Shown one piece after another: positions 10,440-22,556 of a stretch of 64,000 bases of DNA (the stretch's first letter is position 1; each line of letters begins with the position of its first letter). Location of the stretch: positions 1 to 64,000 of the forward strand of contig JAHLKC010000071.1 of the NCBI GenBank assembly GCA_025449115.1. Reading direction: 5' to 3'. This stretch comes from Chytridium lagenaria (lineage: Eukaryota; Chytridiomycota; Chytridiomycetes; Chytridiales; Chytridiaceae). Below the pieces are notes generated by a model, which was not told where the DNA came from, did not search any database, and worked only from the letters and a program-made list of their open reading frames with translations. The translations under genes and the position numbers were made by a program.

Positions 10440-11040
10440 CGACCCAAGAACTACATGTATTTACGCGCTTGTGCCTGTTCAGTGGAGTTGTTTCATAACT
10501 TCACACTAGGAGGTACTCCTAGATCAAGAGTCAAGCCCTATTCTGCCTTTAGTGACAGCGGGGATTTAATTTGCTGTGGTTCTGCTCTAATACTAATCTA
10601 AATGAAAGAAAGGAAGGAAAAAGGAAGGAAAAAGGTACTCAGGCGGAGATCCAACGCGCCAGAGTGGAAGGGTCATCAAGGAGGGAGTCCATCCCGCTCC
10701 TAGTAGTGTACAAGGCCTCTAATCGCCGCAATAAGCCGTTTTAACATGTTCTCATCTGATCTCTTCTACCTAAGGCCCTGCTCATGCCGCACTCCCACTC
10801 ACAGGCAACTAGATAGCCAGTCATCGCAATCGAGAAAAGAACAGAGGTGGTTATACTACCCAAACCTTCGAAGGAATCATGCCACAGAGGCGTCGATCCA
10901 GGGCTCAGGCCTTCTTAGACTCAATTGTCTTGGTTCAAGGTGTAGTCTCCCCCAGCGGCGTAATCCCCGAGCGCCCGCAGGTACAACTAAATAACACAAT
11001 ATTGAATAACAGAAGAATGAAGAAAGCATGGCCCAAGGGA
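10440..11040 (+). repeat. Dispersed repeat family R2, copy C
   Basis: It contains TTTAGTGACAGCGGGGATTTAA, GGAGGGAGTCCATCCCGCTCC, AAGCCGTTTTAAC and GGCCTTCTTAGACTCAATTG in the same order as copies A and B. It is the least interrupted copy. Longer open frames here do not resemble known proteins. Confidence 0.7.
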
Positions 11041-11337
11041 AGCCATGCCTGGATGTATGAGTGGGATCAATCCAGGACTACAGAGGTGCACGTTCTAAAA
11101 CAATACATAAAGGGGAATCAAATAACAACAACAGGCATCTCGACCAACATGGTAGCATGTCATAAGTTGGCATACCACGTCGACCGCCCTTCTCTAACCT
11201 CTCTCGTATCTATGGGGAAAAACTATGAAAAACCCCGAGAGGGAAAAGAATGGAACGGGAACAACAAAATAAGAATAAGGGCACGACGTCTATATAAGCG
11301 ACGCATTCATGCCTCTTGGTGAGGTTATCCAATAATC
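11041..11337. other. Unassigned spacer in repeat island
   Basis: No recognised gene. A short inverted pair GCATGGC/GCCATGC lies at 11026-11048. A TATATAAG sequence at 11292-11299 has no gene assigned to it. Confidence 0.4.
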
Positions 11338-11810
11338 TCACAGACGTATTCGGCCTCTGCGCTGGAAACAGCTACTGAAGCTTGTTTTACGCGCACCCCA
11401 CATTACAGCTCCTTCATTCAGCATGATGACAAATCCACTGATTGACTTCTTCTCGTCCGGATCGTTCCCAAGATCCGCGTTGCTGAATCCTTCAAGCTTC
11501 AACTTGTTCCCTTGACGCGAATAACTTATGCCCAAGCTACGAGTCAACTGTAAATACCCGACTAAATCACGAGCACACTGCCTTTCTCGTGTCCAGGACG
11601 CGCCTGGTAGCGCGCCAGCATTCCGCTTAAACCATCACGTGCATCATTCAAGGTTGGTGCGAACGCGAACTTGGTGTTGATGAATAAAAGGGAAGCCCCA
11701 AAGAGACTTTGAGTAATTAGGAGTTTAAAGAGATGATGGTGAAGGAGTTGACGTTGAATGGGGATTTGGTTGAGACGAAATGGATTCTTTTTCGAAGATG
11801 AGAAAGTCAT
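11338..11810 (-). pseudogene. Copia reverse transcriptase / RNase H junction fragment
   Basis: The minus strand first reads LFGASLLFINTKFAFAPTLN, the copia 'GSLLYL..TRPDIAF' region. Then comes RSLGISYSRQGNKLKLEGFS, NADLGNDPDEKKSISGFV and MLNEGAVMWGARK, the start of RNase H with its conserved Asp and SGF motifs. The two parts are in different frames, with a stop between them. No LTR is visible nearby. It is the last mobile-element remnant before the gene-dense part. Confidence 0.82.
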
Positions 11811-12038
11811 CGACTACCTAAATATCTGCAATATGTCTAATGTTGTTCCATATTTGATATTGTCAACTCGCACTTTACTATAAAACGTACAAAAATAAAA
11901 GACCACATTCATATTTTATTCGGTTCTCAGGAGAAAAAATAGTGTTTACGTCAACAAACAAAGAAGAAACGAAACAGAAATGTTTTTACGAGGCCGCCAA
12001 TATTGCGGCCAACACGAAAAACTTAAACAAACAAGTCT

Positions 12039-13277
12039 TTAAAGGAACGTCTTCCTCATGAATCCAGTGACGACTTCATAGACAACGAAAGGATACCACC
12101 TCCAGGTCCGAGTCTGAGAACCTTGGGGAGGAAACTGATGGACAAAATTAAATGAAGTGTAGGAAAAGTGTGGTTACCCCTTGTAGAGAGCTCCGAAACC
12201 TTCCTCTCTTACGATCGTGGCAAGTGCGGGGAATGCCCAGTTGTACCTATGAAAACCCTCGTTAAAGACTGAAAATACGCAATAAAAACAAGGACATACT
12301 TAAATGTCCCGCAATCTGACCCTGAACACGAGACTTGACGACATCAAAAGGCGTCTACATTTACAAAACCAACAACAATAAAAAAAAATCAGCATGCTCC
12401 TAACACTTCCATTCATCCATACGTTCAAGATAGTTCCACAGTTCCTCCAATGCACCAGCCGTGAAATTGTTCAACAACACTTCATTCTGGTTCTTTGCTT
12501 TGGGAGTTACTACGTACCGCCCTATCAAAATCCAACATCAGAAAAAGAGCATAAGAAACATACCCGCTTACTGGATAACACCAAAGTAACCCGCGTTCCA
12601 AATGATATGCCTCAAAGCAGTCGCCTCAAGACCCTTCCAAAACCCAAAGAACCCTTCCTCCGCATAAATCTTTTGAACGCATCCGCAGTTCCAGTATATT
12701 TCCCAGCCTTTAAAGAAAAACAATCAGCTTTTCTTATAATTCTGTCCACAAATTACATTTCTCTTGTCCTGAAGCCTAATTTCAACAAGTTAAAAAAAAC
12801 AGGTTGACATGCAAGCCATGAATCATTACCTGATTTTAACAAGATCCGGTGAAACAACGACAAGCGATTCAGTAGCTCCAGCGCTAATACCCTGAGGATC
12901 GACAAAAACTGCGCATCCTTAATCCCAGACCTTTATAAAGCTTCCCGTATTCCTACCCGCATCAGTAAAAAAAACCAACTCTCCCGTTGCATACCTCATT
13001 CGCACTAAACTTAATACTCCTCTTTGGTGCCTCCACCATGATAGGTGGAAGAATCCCTCTATAGAGCGCCCCAAAACCTTCCTGCTTCACGATCGTGCTA
13101 AACGCATCTCCGAGACCTTGTATCCGACAGATCCCGGAGCAGTCACTTGAAGCTGGAACCGGGTCTTAACGACATCTAGGGGTAACAGACGAGGATCTCG
13201 GTGACGCCAGCGATGGCGCCAGCCGTCAACGACATGTAGACGGGCAATGGTTTCGGCTTAGTCTCTGTGGAAGTCAT
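12039..13277 (-). CDS. ODC1: Mitochondrial 2-oxodicarboxylate carrier (SLC25 family)
   Basis: The protein is a six-helix inner-membrane carrier exchanging C5-C7 oxodicarboxylates such as 2-oxoadipate and 2-oxoglutarate. It starts at an ATG with MTSTETKPKPLPVYMSLTAG. Two carrier signatures are seen: YPLDVVKTRFQLQ near 13150-13185 and TPFDVVKSRVQGQ near 12320-12358. Matching segments ALYRGILPPI, ALYKGFLPKVLRLGPGGGI and VVYEVVTGFMRK also occur. Known yeast Odc proteins share the GFLPKVLRLGPGGGI type C-terminus. At least four single-base losses break the frame (near 13181, 12640, 12436 and 12090), and several GT-AG introns are present. The citrate carrier is the nearest alternative. Its start lies 38 bp from that of NPR3 on the other strand. 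Confidence 0.85.
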
Positions 13278-13315
13278 GCTTGATAAAGAAAGATTTCTGG
13301 GTGAAAAAATTCAAG
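13278..13315. promoter_or_regulatory. Very short divergent intergenic region (ODC1 / NPR3)
   Basis: Only 38 bases separate the ATG of the carrier (minus strand) from the ATG of NPR3 (plus strand). Each gene's 5' UTR or core promoter must therefore overlap the other or its coding sequence. Confidence 0.6.
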
Positions 13316-15302
13316 ATGTTGTCCGCAGTGATACTCGTGTGTTATTCATCTCGGTATGAGCGGCTCATCTCATCTCCAACTTTTTTTCTGACGCCTTTTT
13401 TTTTCTGTAGCGGACATCAACTTGTGTTTAGTTATCCGGCAAAAGGGATTGATGGGGATGCGGTCAACGTTGAGGCGTTACAGAAAGATCATGGATTAAA
13501 GTATCCATCGCTTGACTCTTTTGCTGTCACCGATGACGTTAAAGATGATACGCGCACACAAGCAGAAACCATCCTCGGTTTCGAGCCTCACAGTCTCTCC
13601 GACATTTTATCCCCAAAAGTAGCGCTCTGCGATTCCAAGTTCCTTTTAACCGTCGACGACGTATCGTTTGTGGGACATCCGACGCTTCTCAACGCCGACC
13701 GTCCAGGAACCGGTCATCGTTTTTGCACGCATGATTCAAAAGAAACGGTTATCCGATTTCTCGTCCAATCCTGCTCTTCAAAGTGAAGATTTCTTTGGTG
13801 GGGATGAAGAAGATGTGATTGAAAACACGTTAAAAGTCACCCATGACCGATGGGGGTGATTTTCAAACTCTAGGCATTTCTGGGAGCTCGTCAAGCCAGC
13901 AATTGACCATGTTTAATCTCGTTTTTGCGATAAGGAAGACGCAGAATGAGGGACATCATCAGGAGGTTGATGCGATCTATGATAACGTGTTGGCAAAAGT
14001 AACGGCAGGGTTGAAATATGAGCAACTGAAACGTGGATACATTCGAAAGAAGCTGAAATCATCATGTCAATACGTGATGAAGTGATGAGTTCAGGAAAAG
14101 GTCTTGAAAAAAACATTGTTGGGTGTGTTTTTTAAGCCATTTTTAGGTGGTTGGAGTTTCTTCCACCATGCATAAAATTATGGGGGAAAGCTCGTTAGCC
14201 CGACTCCTCGTTCATACATTTTACTGCGTTCGTCAACGTCTCACTAGTCACATTGTCATGAACTCCTCCATCGATTATCACTTCAAATCCCTGCGCGGCA
14301 TTTCCAAAAACCCATTCGCGGGATACCATGTGTCAACGGATGATGAAACCAATGGAATCGAGTTACGCCCCAACAATGCGTTGTTATTGTTGTTTGATCC
14401 AGAGGAGGTGTTGAAGTTGATTCTACCTTTGGATGCGTCGCCGTTGTTGTCGGAACTCATTGAAATCGTCACACGACGCAGAGGTACTATGTTCTGGAAG
14501 GAAATGGCTGACGGTTTTGTTTAGTTTTCAAGAACTGTCGTTGACGTTAAACTGCTCAATGTCAAACTCTTTCGAGTTGCCGCTCATCTCGTCTATTGGA
14601 AGATTGCGAAAGTGATTGACGTAATAAGCCCTCGCAACGTTTACGTTGTGTCGAAAAATTTGAATCCCGTAACGTAATTCCAATATTGAGAAAAGATCTT
14701 GTTAACTTCTTTTCGTAGATTACGATCTCTTGACGCTGACTTTCGCGTTCGCATCCCAAACCTCGAATTTTTTGAAATCCTGTCCTCCCTCTCCCTGCCC
14801 CGTCCCTACTCCTCCATCTTCCCCTCAAAGACTCCAAAACCCTCTACATGGAAGCCATCTCCTATTTCCTCCGCAATGATCTCGTCAAAACAACTGCGCA
14901 TGGTGATATGTGAGCGCATCGTTTTCTCTCTCTCGCTAAACCCCTTCTCCTAGATCTTGTCATCCCAAGTCATATACGGAAACTCGATGGAAGCGCCGAT
15001 GATGACAATGGAACGTTGATTATGAGAGATGGGATGGTTTTACCTGATCATCACCAGGATTGGATGAATGGGATTGCATTGACGCAACCACCGGCGATTT
15101 CGAGATTGTTTTTGAGACTTGTGTCGTATTTTAATGGGCGGTATCATACTGAGGAGATTATTTTTCGAGAGTCAATATCGAGAAGGATTTCAAGTTGATT
15201 TTAAGGTGAGGTTTTTGCTTTTTTTTTCAATTAATATTTTTTTAATGCTTATATTTTGTTTTAAATAGCGGTATCGGAATTTCTTATACGGCATTGGTGT
15301 AG
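13316..15302 (+). CDS. NPR3: Nitrogen permease regulator 3 (SEACIT/GATOR1 subunit)
   Basis: NPR3/NPRL3 is part of the GATOR1/SEACIT complex that restrains TORC1 when amino acids are scarce. Exon 1 (13316-13353, MLSAVILVCYSSR) joins after an intron ending at 13410 to GHQLVFSYPAKG. Family segments follow: MFNLVFAIRK..EGHHQEVDAIYDNV, ALKYEQLKRGYIRK-like, QELSLTLN, RVAAHLVYWKIAKVID, SPRNVYVVSKN, LSLPRPYSSIF and TLYMEAISYFLRNDLV. The C-terminal winged-helix end is SYFNGRYHTEEIIFRE..RYRNFL. The stop is at 15300-15302 after an intron ending at 15268. Frame breaks near 13690, 14551 and 14845 look like single-base indels. The start is supported by the in-phase first intron. Confidence 0.87.
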
Positions 15303-16137
15303 ATACGTCAGAATCTGGCATTGGTTTCGTGTTTGGAGTTGTGATTATACCCCCTTTATGGTTTTTTGATTTTGCCCTAATAAACTAGAAACAGCAAAAA
15401 TATTACGAGCGAGAAATGATATGATGATAACTATATTTCTTTGACTTTTATAAGTGACTGGCACGCTAATTGTATTGTGAGGGTATGTACTAAAATGTCA
15501 CAGACGCAAGCGGCTATGTTCTTGGCGAAGAATACCAAAGGAGCGAATCGTTCAAGCTTGGTGCGAACGGGATGTCGAGTGAACGGGATGTCGCAGTCTT
15601 TTATTTCGACCCATGCATATTCTTTTGTGTTGATGATTGGTTTGTAATGGAAGAAATTACTTTTTTTTTTCAAGTTTTTTATATGTAGCATATTGACCGT
15701 GTTAGTTTGAGGATGATTTGTTGACACACAAATGTTTTTGAATGACATGACTTTGTTTTGGATACAATTTGGAAGGGATTGAGTATGATAAAAAATGTTA
15801 TGATGAAGTATTTATTTTCTCTTGGCTCAACAGAAGAGTATTTGGTAGAATAACGGGAAATGGGACATGAGATGAACAGGTCTTCATAATTCTTTTCCTT
15901 TTTTTTATTATTCGTAACTTATTGATACGATTAGAGGAATTATACTTACTTGATGTGAAACGTGAAGAAAAATAAACTCCCAAATACTCCCGCTTTGATT
16001 TTCCTTACAAAACACCAAATTCACAGGTATACAGTATATTTGCAACAAAGAAAAATAATAATAATAATCAACGCGCGATGGCGAGTGATGGTGGAATATA
16101 CATATACATAAACAAAACAAACCCCTTCAACTCTCCA
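15303..16137. other. Convergent intergenic region
   Basis: AT-rich sequence lies between the stops of NPR3 and TAF7. Short open frames on both strands around 15440-15750 show no family resemblance. It is probably 3' UTRs and spacer. Confidence 0.5.
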
Positions 16138-17991
16138 TCATTCCAAACTGGAAATAACAGCAAGTTGCACTCGTTTCTTGTCAAGCTCCATCTTTTGTTT
16201 TTTGATGATGCCTTCAAACCTCGCCTTGAAAAAATGGAGAAAAAAAGTTAAGATAACTTCGCCAACGTGACAGCATTAACATTTACCTTCATGATGGGGT
16301 TAATCTGCGCATCCAACTGTTCCATCTTCTCCTTCATCTTTCCTTCCAAATCCAAAATCTCTTCTTTAAGCAGCTTGACTTCATCATCCTCATCTAAAGA
16401 AAACGAAATCAACATACGCCAATTATACAAAAAAAACAAAAAAAAAAAAAAAAAAAACAATCACAATAATATACACAAATAAAAAAATAAAAACACAAAC
16501 ATAAATCCATATTCTTCTCCTCCTGCTCACTCTCAGCCTCACTCTCACTCTCCTCTTCATCCTCCTCCTCATCCTCCTCCTCATCCTCCTCTTCCTCCCC
16601 TCCCATCTCCCTCGTATCCATGCTATTCTCAATTTCGGCCGCAAGATCATCATCACCAATATCATCACCCACATCTTCCTCCATCGCGTCAAGCTCTTCA
16701 TCGAGCTCCGACATGGTTTCGGGAAGCTCTTCTTCGAGATCAGCGGTGGGGAGAGGCGTGGAGGCATCAAAGAGTTCAGCGTCGTCACGTTGTTCGAGGA
16801 CCTCTGGAAAACATATAAGTTATTGAAATATAAACATGGAATGAAGAGGAAAAGGAAAAGGAAGAAAAAAGGATAATGTAAACTAAACATCAATGTGAAC
16901 AGGGTTTTACCGTATCGAACGTCTTCGGCTTCAGCATCGGCTTGAAGTAATCGTTCAACTTCCCGTTCAACGTCTTCAATAGCCTAATCATTCCCATTTA
17001 AAAAAAATGATATCCAAGAGATAAAACAACAAGAACACAAAAAAATAAAGGGAATCGCGAGCGTAATAATCAATAGCATTACCCTTTTCGATATCCGTCT
17101 TCTGAACCTCCGTTCCGTACATTGGTCATGGGCGGTGTGATCCCATGTGGCCATTGATTATCTTCGCCGGTTTTGGTTTCTGGGCAGGACTGGTGACCAG
17201 AAACACCTATTTTTACTTTATTGTTAAAAAAGGATGATATAAAATTTAAAAAAAAGGAAGAATTGAAAGGAATGTTGAATTCTTACTTGACATATATCTG
17301 CAATCTTGTAGACTTGCTTGTTGTCAAATGTTTTATGTGACTCGATGATGCATGGGAGGTCAAACAGGGAAGCAGGGTATTGTGATTGACCGAGTGATAG
17401 GGTACCCGAGCGTTGATCTATTATTATTAAATAGCGTTTAATTGAATAATAAATAATAGAATAAATAAATAATAAATAAATAAATCAAATTAATTTCAGA
17501 ATATAAATGAACTATTAACGAATAAGTAAATAGATTGAGTAATGTCTGTATGCGACATACTGCAAATAGATAATAAATAATAAATAAATAGATAATAAAT
17601 AATGAATATTTAATAACAAACAAATGAACAAACAGATAAACAAACAGATAAACAAATAATCTAACAAACCTTTAAACTCCATCTTTATGTCTTGAATGAC
17701 ATTTCTCTTTTTCACCATGTCTCTAATGGTAGCATGCAGCTCTTGGTCTGTTACTCTCAATATCACATGTTCTTCAACAGGAGGCTCTGTCTCGCTCTTG
17801 TCATCCAAAGCACCCGCACCACCACCTTTCTATTAAGTTAGTTAGTTAGTTTAATTAATTATTATCAGATTAATTATTCATTAACTGCTAACCTGTAATC
17901 TTATCTTTTGAAGTGCTGGTTGACTTGTCTTGGACTGACCTTGACCTTGACCAGAGCTTGATGTCGTTGCTGCTGCTGTTGCATCTGGCAT
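16138..17991 (-). CDS. TAF7: Transcription initiation factor TFIID subunit 7
   Basis: TAF7 is a TFIID subunit that binds TAF1 and gates its activity. A low-complexity N-terminus (MPDATAAATTSSSGQ) is followed by EEHVILRVTDQELHATIRDM, DLPCIIESHKTFDNKQVYK, IADICQ and LVTSPAQKPKPAKI. The diagnostic block WPHGITPPMTNVR..RRFRRRISKR comes next, then DVEREVERLLQADAEAEDVRY. All belong to the TAFII55 domain. The C-terminal half holds a very acidic Glu/Asp tract (about 16520-16700) and a coiled coil ending KKQKMELDKKRVQLAVISSLE. Introns are T/A-rich; one (17430-17660) is packed with AATA and AACA repeats. The PPMTNVR block is split by apparent single-base indels. It is similar in layout to human TAF7. 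Confidence 0.88.
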
Positions 17992-18629
17992 TATTATGGT
18001 TATCTCTTTATTGAAGGATGAAGGAATGAATGAATGGATGTATGTATGAATGAATGAATGAATGTATAAATGAATGATGCTTTTGAGTATAATATAGTTA
18101 TATTTTATATGGTGAATGATGGTAATGGGTTTGATGGTTACACAAATCTTAAGCATTCTATAATAACTATCAATCAATCTATCTTATTACAGGTACGATG
18201 TTCAAGTGTTTATTAAAGAAATGTTGAATATTTATTTATTAGACAAACAACTTATTACTTACTTCATATGAAAAACAACATGTTAATCATTACTAATTAC
18301 TATAAAATATTGAAGAATCAGGGACAAAGCGAGCAAGCAAATATATTTTTGCAATTCTCTCAACTATTCTCATTCTCATGCCAGAAAACACTCCACCGCC
18401 ACCACACCACCACACCATCTCTTCAAAACACCACACCCACCCAAGTAGGGAACCCCCGAAAACAACAACGACATCAACAAGCACATGATATAAGGGAGAT
18501 AAAAGAGGTATAGAGAAAAAGAAAATGGATGATATACATTGCTGCTGCTTTAAAAAAAAAAAAAAAGGAGAGGAAAAAGAAGAAGACAATAAAGGAGAGA
18601 GAGAGAGAGAGAGCTAAAGAACAACCAGC
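17992..18629. repeat. Spacer with simple repeats between TAF7 and SKP1
   Basis: GAAT/TGAA tetranucleotide repeats occupy about 18024-18078 and a GA run 18594-18613. CACCACCACACC-rich sequence lies near 18395-18440. No gene was recognised. Confidence 0.6.
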
Positions 18630-19444
18630 TTAACGGTCCTCGCACCACTCGTTCTCCTTGCGGATTTGCTATTTATAATTATATAAAAAAAAGATGTACA
18701 CGGGGGAATGATGGTTAAAAGAATGATTCTCATGCGATAAATCTGGCCATGAAATAAATTCCTACCTCCTCCTCCTCAGGAGTAAAGTCATTCACAATGT
18801 TGAACGTCTTCCGGATCTCCTCAACAGACTTGCCCTTGATCATGTTGGCAACAGTTTTGCATCCTTAATAAAAAGAAACAAAAGAGTAAGCACTTTCTCA
18901 AAAAAAAAGTCGCCACCACCAACAAACACGTCATCATTAAATAATTAAAACTCACCAAGGTCGAGGAGGTTCTTCATGTCGAGGTAGTTGGCAGCGAGGA
19001 TAAGCTCAAAGAGGGTACCCTGGTCCACGTTCATGAATTCGCGGTCCCACTCTTCAATGTCCTCAGAGGACTTGGCTTCATCTCCTCCTCGGGGGGGGGA
19101 GGGGGGTCATCCTTGTGCTGGGTAGCGTACTCGATGACTATTCAAAGATAGAAAGAGAGAGCCATAGAGAGCGAGAGATAGGCGAAAAGTGGATGGGAAC
19201 GTTAGGATGCGATTTCAAAGGGCGAGCAAACCATGCAGTGGAGGGTGCATGGGAAAGAGTGATAATTTTCCGAATTAAGAAGACATACCCTTGCTGAGAA
19301 TGGGACCAGAGACGTTGGGAGAGGGATGGGCTGGTCCTCTGCCTCACCCACATCCTCGAGCATATTCTTGATGAGGACAGATTGGCATGCGATCTCCTTT
19401 GCCACGGAGAACTCTTGACCGTCGGAGGAGGTAAGCTTGACCAT
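18630..19444 (-). CDS. SKP1: SKP1, SCF ubiquitin-ligase adaptor
   Basis: SKP1 links F-box proteins to cullin-1 in SCF E3 ligases. The start [20 protein letters not shown] and the end [12 protein letters not shown] are textbook for the family. Between them lie [78 protein letters not shown] and [20 protein letters not shown]. Introns interrupt at about 19300, 18955 and 18765. A C homopolymer near 19085-19105 and a shortened CCC near 19315 disturb the frame, most likely sequence errors. The length of about 160 residues is normal. The 5' flank carries TG and GAGT dinucleotide runs (19446-19480). Confidence 0.93.
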
Positions 19445-20207
19445 TGTGAGTGTGTGTGTGTGAGTGAGTGAGTATGTGTGTGAATATGAGTGGATGTGCC
19501 GAGGTTTTCTTATGAAAATGAAAAAAATTTTCTTTGGTCGTTAACAAAGGGGAGAAAAGGTATATATTATAGATGGGTGAGGTTGAAAAGAAGGCTGGAT
19601 TATTAATGGGTAGATACTCTTCATTCAATATATAAAACAAATATTGAAAACTGGGCAAACTGCAAAGACTATTAGGTAATTATGCAAAGTATGTAAATTA
19701 ATAATTAACACATCTGATCCCCATTTTGTTCTGATAAGAATAATAATAATGGTATGCTGTAGGCAGTTAGGTTTATACACTCAACTTTGCATAGATACTA
19801 AACAATATTTAAGTCACTTGGTGTAAAGGTTAGTTGATATTAAAGCCGCGTCAATCCATATCCCATCCATCCATATTTCATAAGCATCTAAACGTATTTT
19901 AACTACTATGATGAACATGCACCTTATAACCAATTATTAAATAATTATTTACTTTGATACCCAACTTGTTATTCTTACGTGGTCAGTCAGTAGTTTCTGA
20001 TAAACGAATGGCTTGAAATCTGAAGATTCATTTCCACCTTACAATACTGAGTATCTACTGTCTACATACCTTTTACCTATAGTAGAAACCAGCTACCTCT
20101 AGTAGAAACCAAGAAGGCTTTAACCCTTTCCTATTGTTCAGTACCTGTGTAACCACTTTAATTGTAATTAATGAATGGATGGATCCAAATATTTATTTAA
20201 TTGAAAA
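19445..20207. other. Divergent intergenic region (SKP1 / coiled-coil gene)
   Basis: A TG/AG microsatellite lies at 19446-19480. The rest is AT-rich with no gene or RNA recognised. Confidence 0.5.
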
Positions 20208-22556
20208 ATGTCAGATGTGGCCAAATTTGAAGCATTGCTGACATGTCAACGACGAGCTAATGAATCTGCTGCAAAGGTACTTTTTTGTTTACGTTGTCCG
20301 CATTCCATAGCTAAACTGACGCTGCATCCACTCACGGTTCATTTCCAAAAAAAAACATACAAACCTCACTCTCCAAAAAACTACAAACAGCTGAAAAAGA
20401 TCACTACAGCTCGAAAAGCTTTAAAGAAAGGGACAAGCATCCATGAGCATAAACGGGTATGGATGTTGGAGTTGGAGCGGTTGGAGCATCTAGGGTAATA
20501 TTAAATCTTTGTTGCAAAAAGAATCATACCGGACATGCAGAAGGAAACTGACTTGGGAAATCATCACCTATTTTTTATTTTTTTTGAAAAGGACTACGGC
20601 TGAAAAGGGTTTAAAAGGGATGCTACAACGTTACTTTCCAAAACACCATCGAACGCATGATCTAGATGGAAATACATTGATCCTACCATCAAGTCCGGTG
20701 ACGATACCAAACCACCAATATCCTCGCCGACAGGGAAAGAACGAAACAAAGATATAAAAGTACCGTTTCCCCGCATTTCTATATTCAAACCGAATCACCA
20801 TATTCATACGACTCATTTCTTAGGAAGACATGATCGAAAAAGACCTCGAATCCCTCTGCAAATCAACAACATCCCTCGACATCACCGAAGACCTCATCAA
20901 TCCCTGGCTCATTACCCACACAGGCGACATACTTAAATTCAACGATCTCACCTGCACAGATTACGCAATTCAAAAATCCCAAGAACATCTCATTCAAACG
21001 TAAAAAAAATCCCCCACATTTTCACCCTATATTAAAAACCACACCACGCACAGCCGCTACGTCGATCATATCACTAAAGTCATTCACCTTCAATCCGAAT
21101 ACACCGACCACCATTCTAACCATGGAGGCTGGGACCCACTGTTTCACGCGCGTTTCGAAAAAATTCGAAACGAGTACCGGTTTGTGGAAAAGAATCGACG
21201 GCATTTCTTGTTTGAGAGGCTGCAGAAGGAATTTCCGACCTTTACGAAAACAGAGCTACAGGTATACCCACCTATCCTTTTTAAATTTATTTTTAACGTT
21301 AATCAGAATCACGAGGATTGGTGTATCAAGAACCAAACATACCGTAAAAAACTCCATTCGCTCAACGAAGCCTTTGTGGAAGGATTCCAGAAACTCCATG
21401 AAGAGACTTTGGAAGTGTACAAGGTTTTCCTAACCCCCCCTGTCTCATTTTCTAATTAAGGCCATAATAGAAAGGTGACGAGCAACTTCAACTCCACCTC
21501 AACTCGATGATCACAAAACAACTCGCGCTGGAAAAGCTCGAAGAGAATTGCGAAAAGTTGCGACAATGGCGGATTGATCGGATGCAGGAGCTGTTGCATC
21601 AACAAGAGTTGAAGAGGAAGGAAGAAGCTTTGCAGGAGAAAACTAAGGTACATTTCCTCTCGTAAATTCTTCTTTTTCATTACATGTCTTCGAACCATTG
21701 TGACTTTTCTTTTCCCCCTTTTTTTCTTTTCCCTCCTATTAAAACCCCACAGCGAGAGGAACGCCAAAAACAAGCCATGCTTCGTGAACAAGAACACCTC
21801 CGCATCCAAACCTTTCGTCAAATCATCTCCCAACAAGCCAAAGAAGCCATGGACCTCCGCGTCTCCCTCCTAACCGAACACAAACAAACCCAATTAAAAG
21901 AACTAGAGGTACATTTCATAAAGATTCTTTCTTGTTGACGGGTGTTTGAAACAAGGACGGTCGAAAACGATGCCAACAACGTGCCGAGAAGTACCAGAAA
22001 CGATTGGAGGAACGGAAAAGAGTTGAGGTGGAAGCGGAGGAGGCTAAGAGGGAGGCGGAGAGACGGTTGGATGCGTTGAGGGCTACCGTGGCTGTGAATG
22101 TGGAAGCGTGAGTTTTTTTTCCTTATTTCAAAGCATCTTTACTTCCTTTTTTTTTTTTTTTTTTTTTTTCTGCTCACGTTTTGTAATAGGGATTGGGACC
22201 GTATCCTTAAACCCACCGAATCCTTCAAATCCAGCCTCCAATTCACTAAACTCGTAAGCTGTCACCCCCGCATTTCCATTTAACCTTTCCCACAGCCGTC
22301 ATTATTTAAAAACGACTCTTTTTCCAACGACGACGTATTTAGAGATAAAAGGTAAACATGCATATCTCCATCTGTCTACACATGACTTACCACGTTGCGT
22401 TTCCCCTCCACTTTATGTTTTTGTAGAGCGAAAATCTCGCAAGCCCTTTTCGAGAGTGGCCTTGGAACGTGTGGATACGCGCAAGATATATTGAGGAATT
22501 ATTTCCACACTTTGAGACCTGTGGCCGTATCCAATGTATTTGATTTTGGAGAATAA
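20208..22556 (+). CDS. Coiled-coil protein, CCDC112/CCDC148-like
   Basis: A multi-exon gene starts MSDVAKFEALLTCQRRANES. A central region (21120-21260) reads WDPLFHARFEKIRNEYRFVE and NRRHFLFERLQKEFP. Then comes HEDWCIKNQTYRKKLHSLNE. A long charged coiled coil (21470-22110) is rich in Glu, Arg, Gln and Lys, with EELLHQQ-type heptads. The end has DWDRILKPTESFKSSLQFT, then GTCGYAQDILRNYFHTLRP, stopping at 22554-22556. The W..ILKPTESFKS and Y..DILR ending resembles CCDC112/CCDC148 proteins linked to centriolar satellites and cilia, absent from non-flagellated fungi as far as I know. The exact subfamily is uncertain. Introns around 20270, 20500, 20730, 21005 and 21260 have GT-AG ends. Confidence 0.6.

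Noticed and set aside
12039..13277. Calling the mitochondrial carrier a pseudogene
   Set aside because: It has several indels, but equally essential neighbours show the same kind of breaks, so sequence error is more likely.
15431..15748. Overlapping frames on both strands between NPR3 and TAF7
   Set aside because: No family resemblance and no convincing splice context on either strand.
16423..16893. Basic/hydrophobic frame overlapping the acidic tract of TAF7
   Set aside because: Out-of-frame reading of the GAG/GAA-rich TAF7 exon and its introns.
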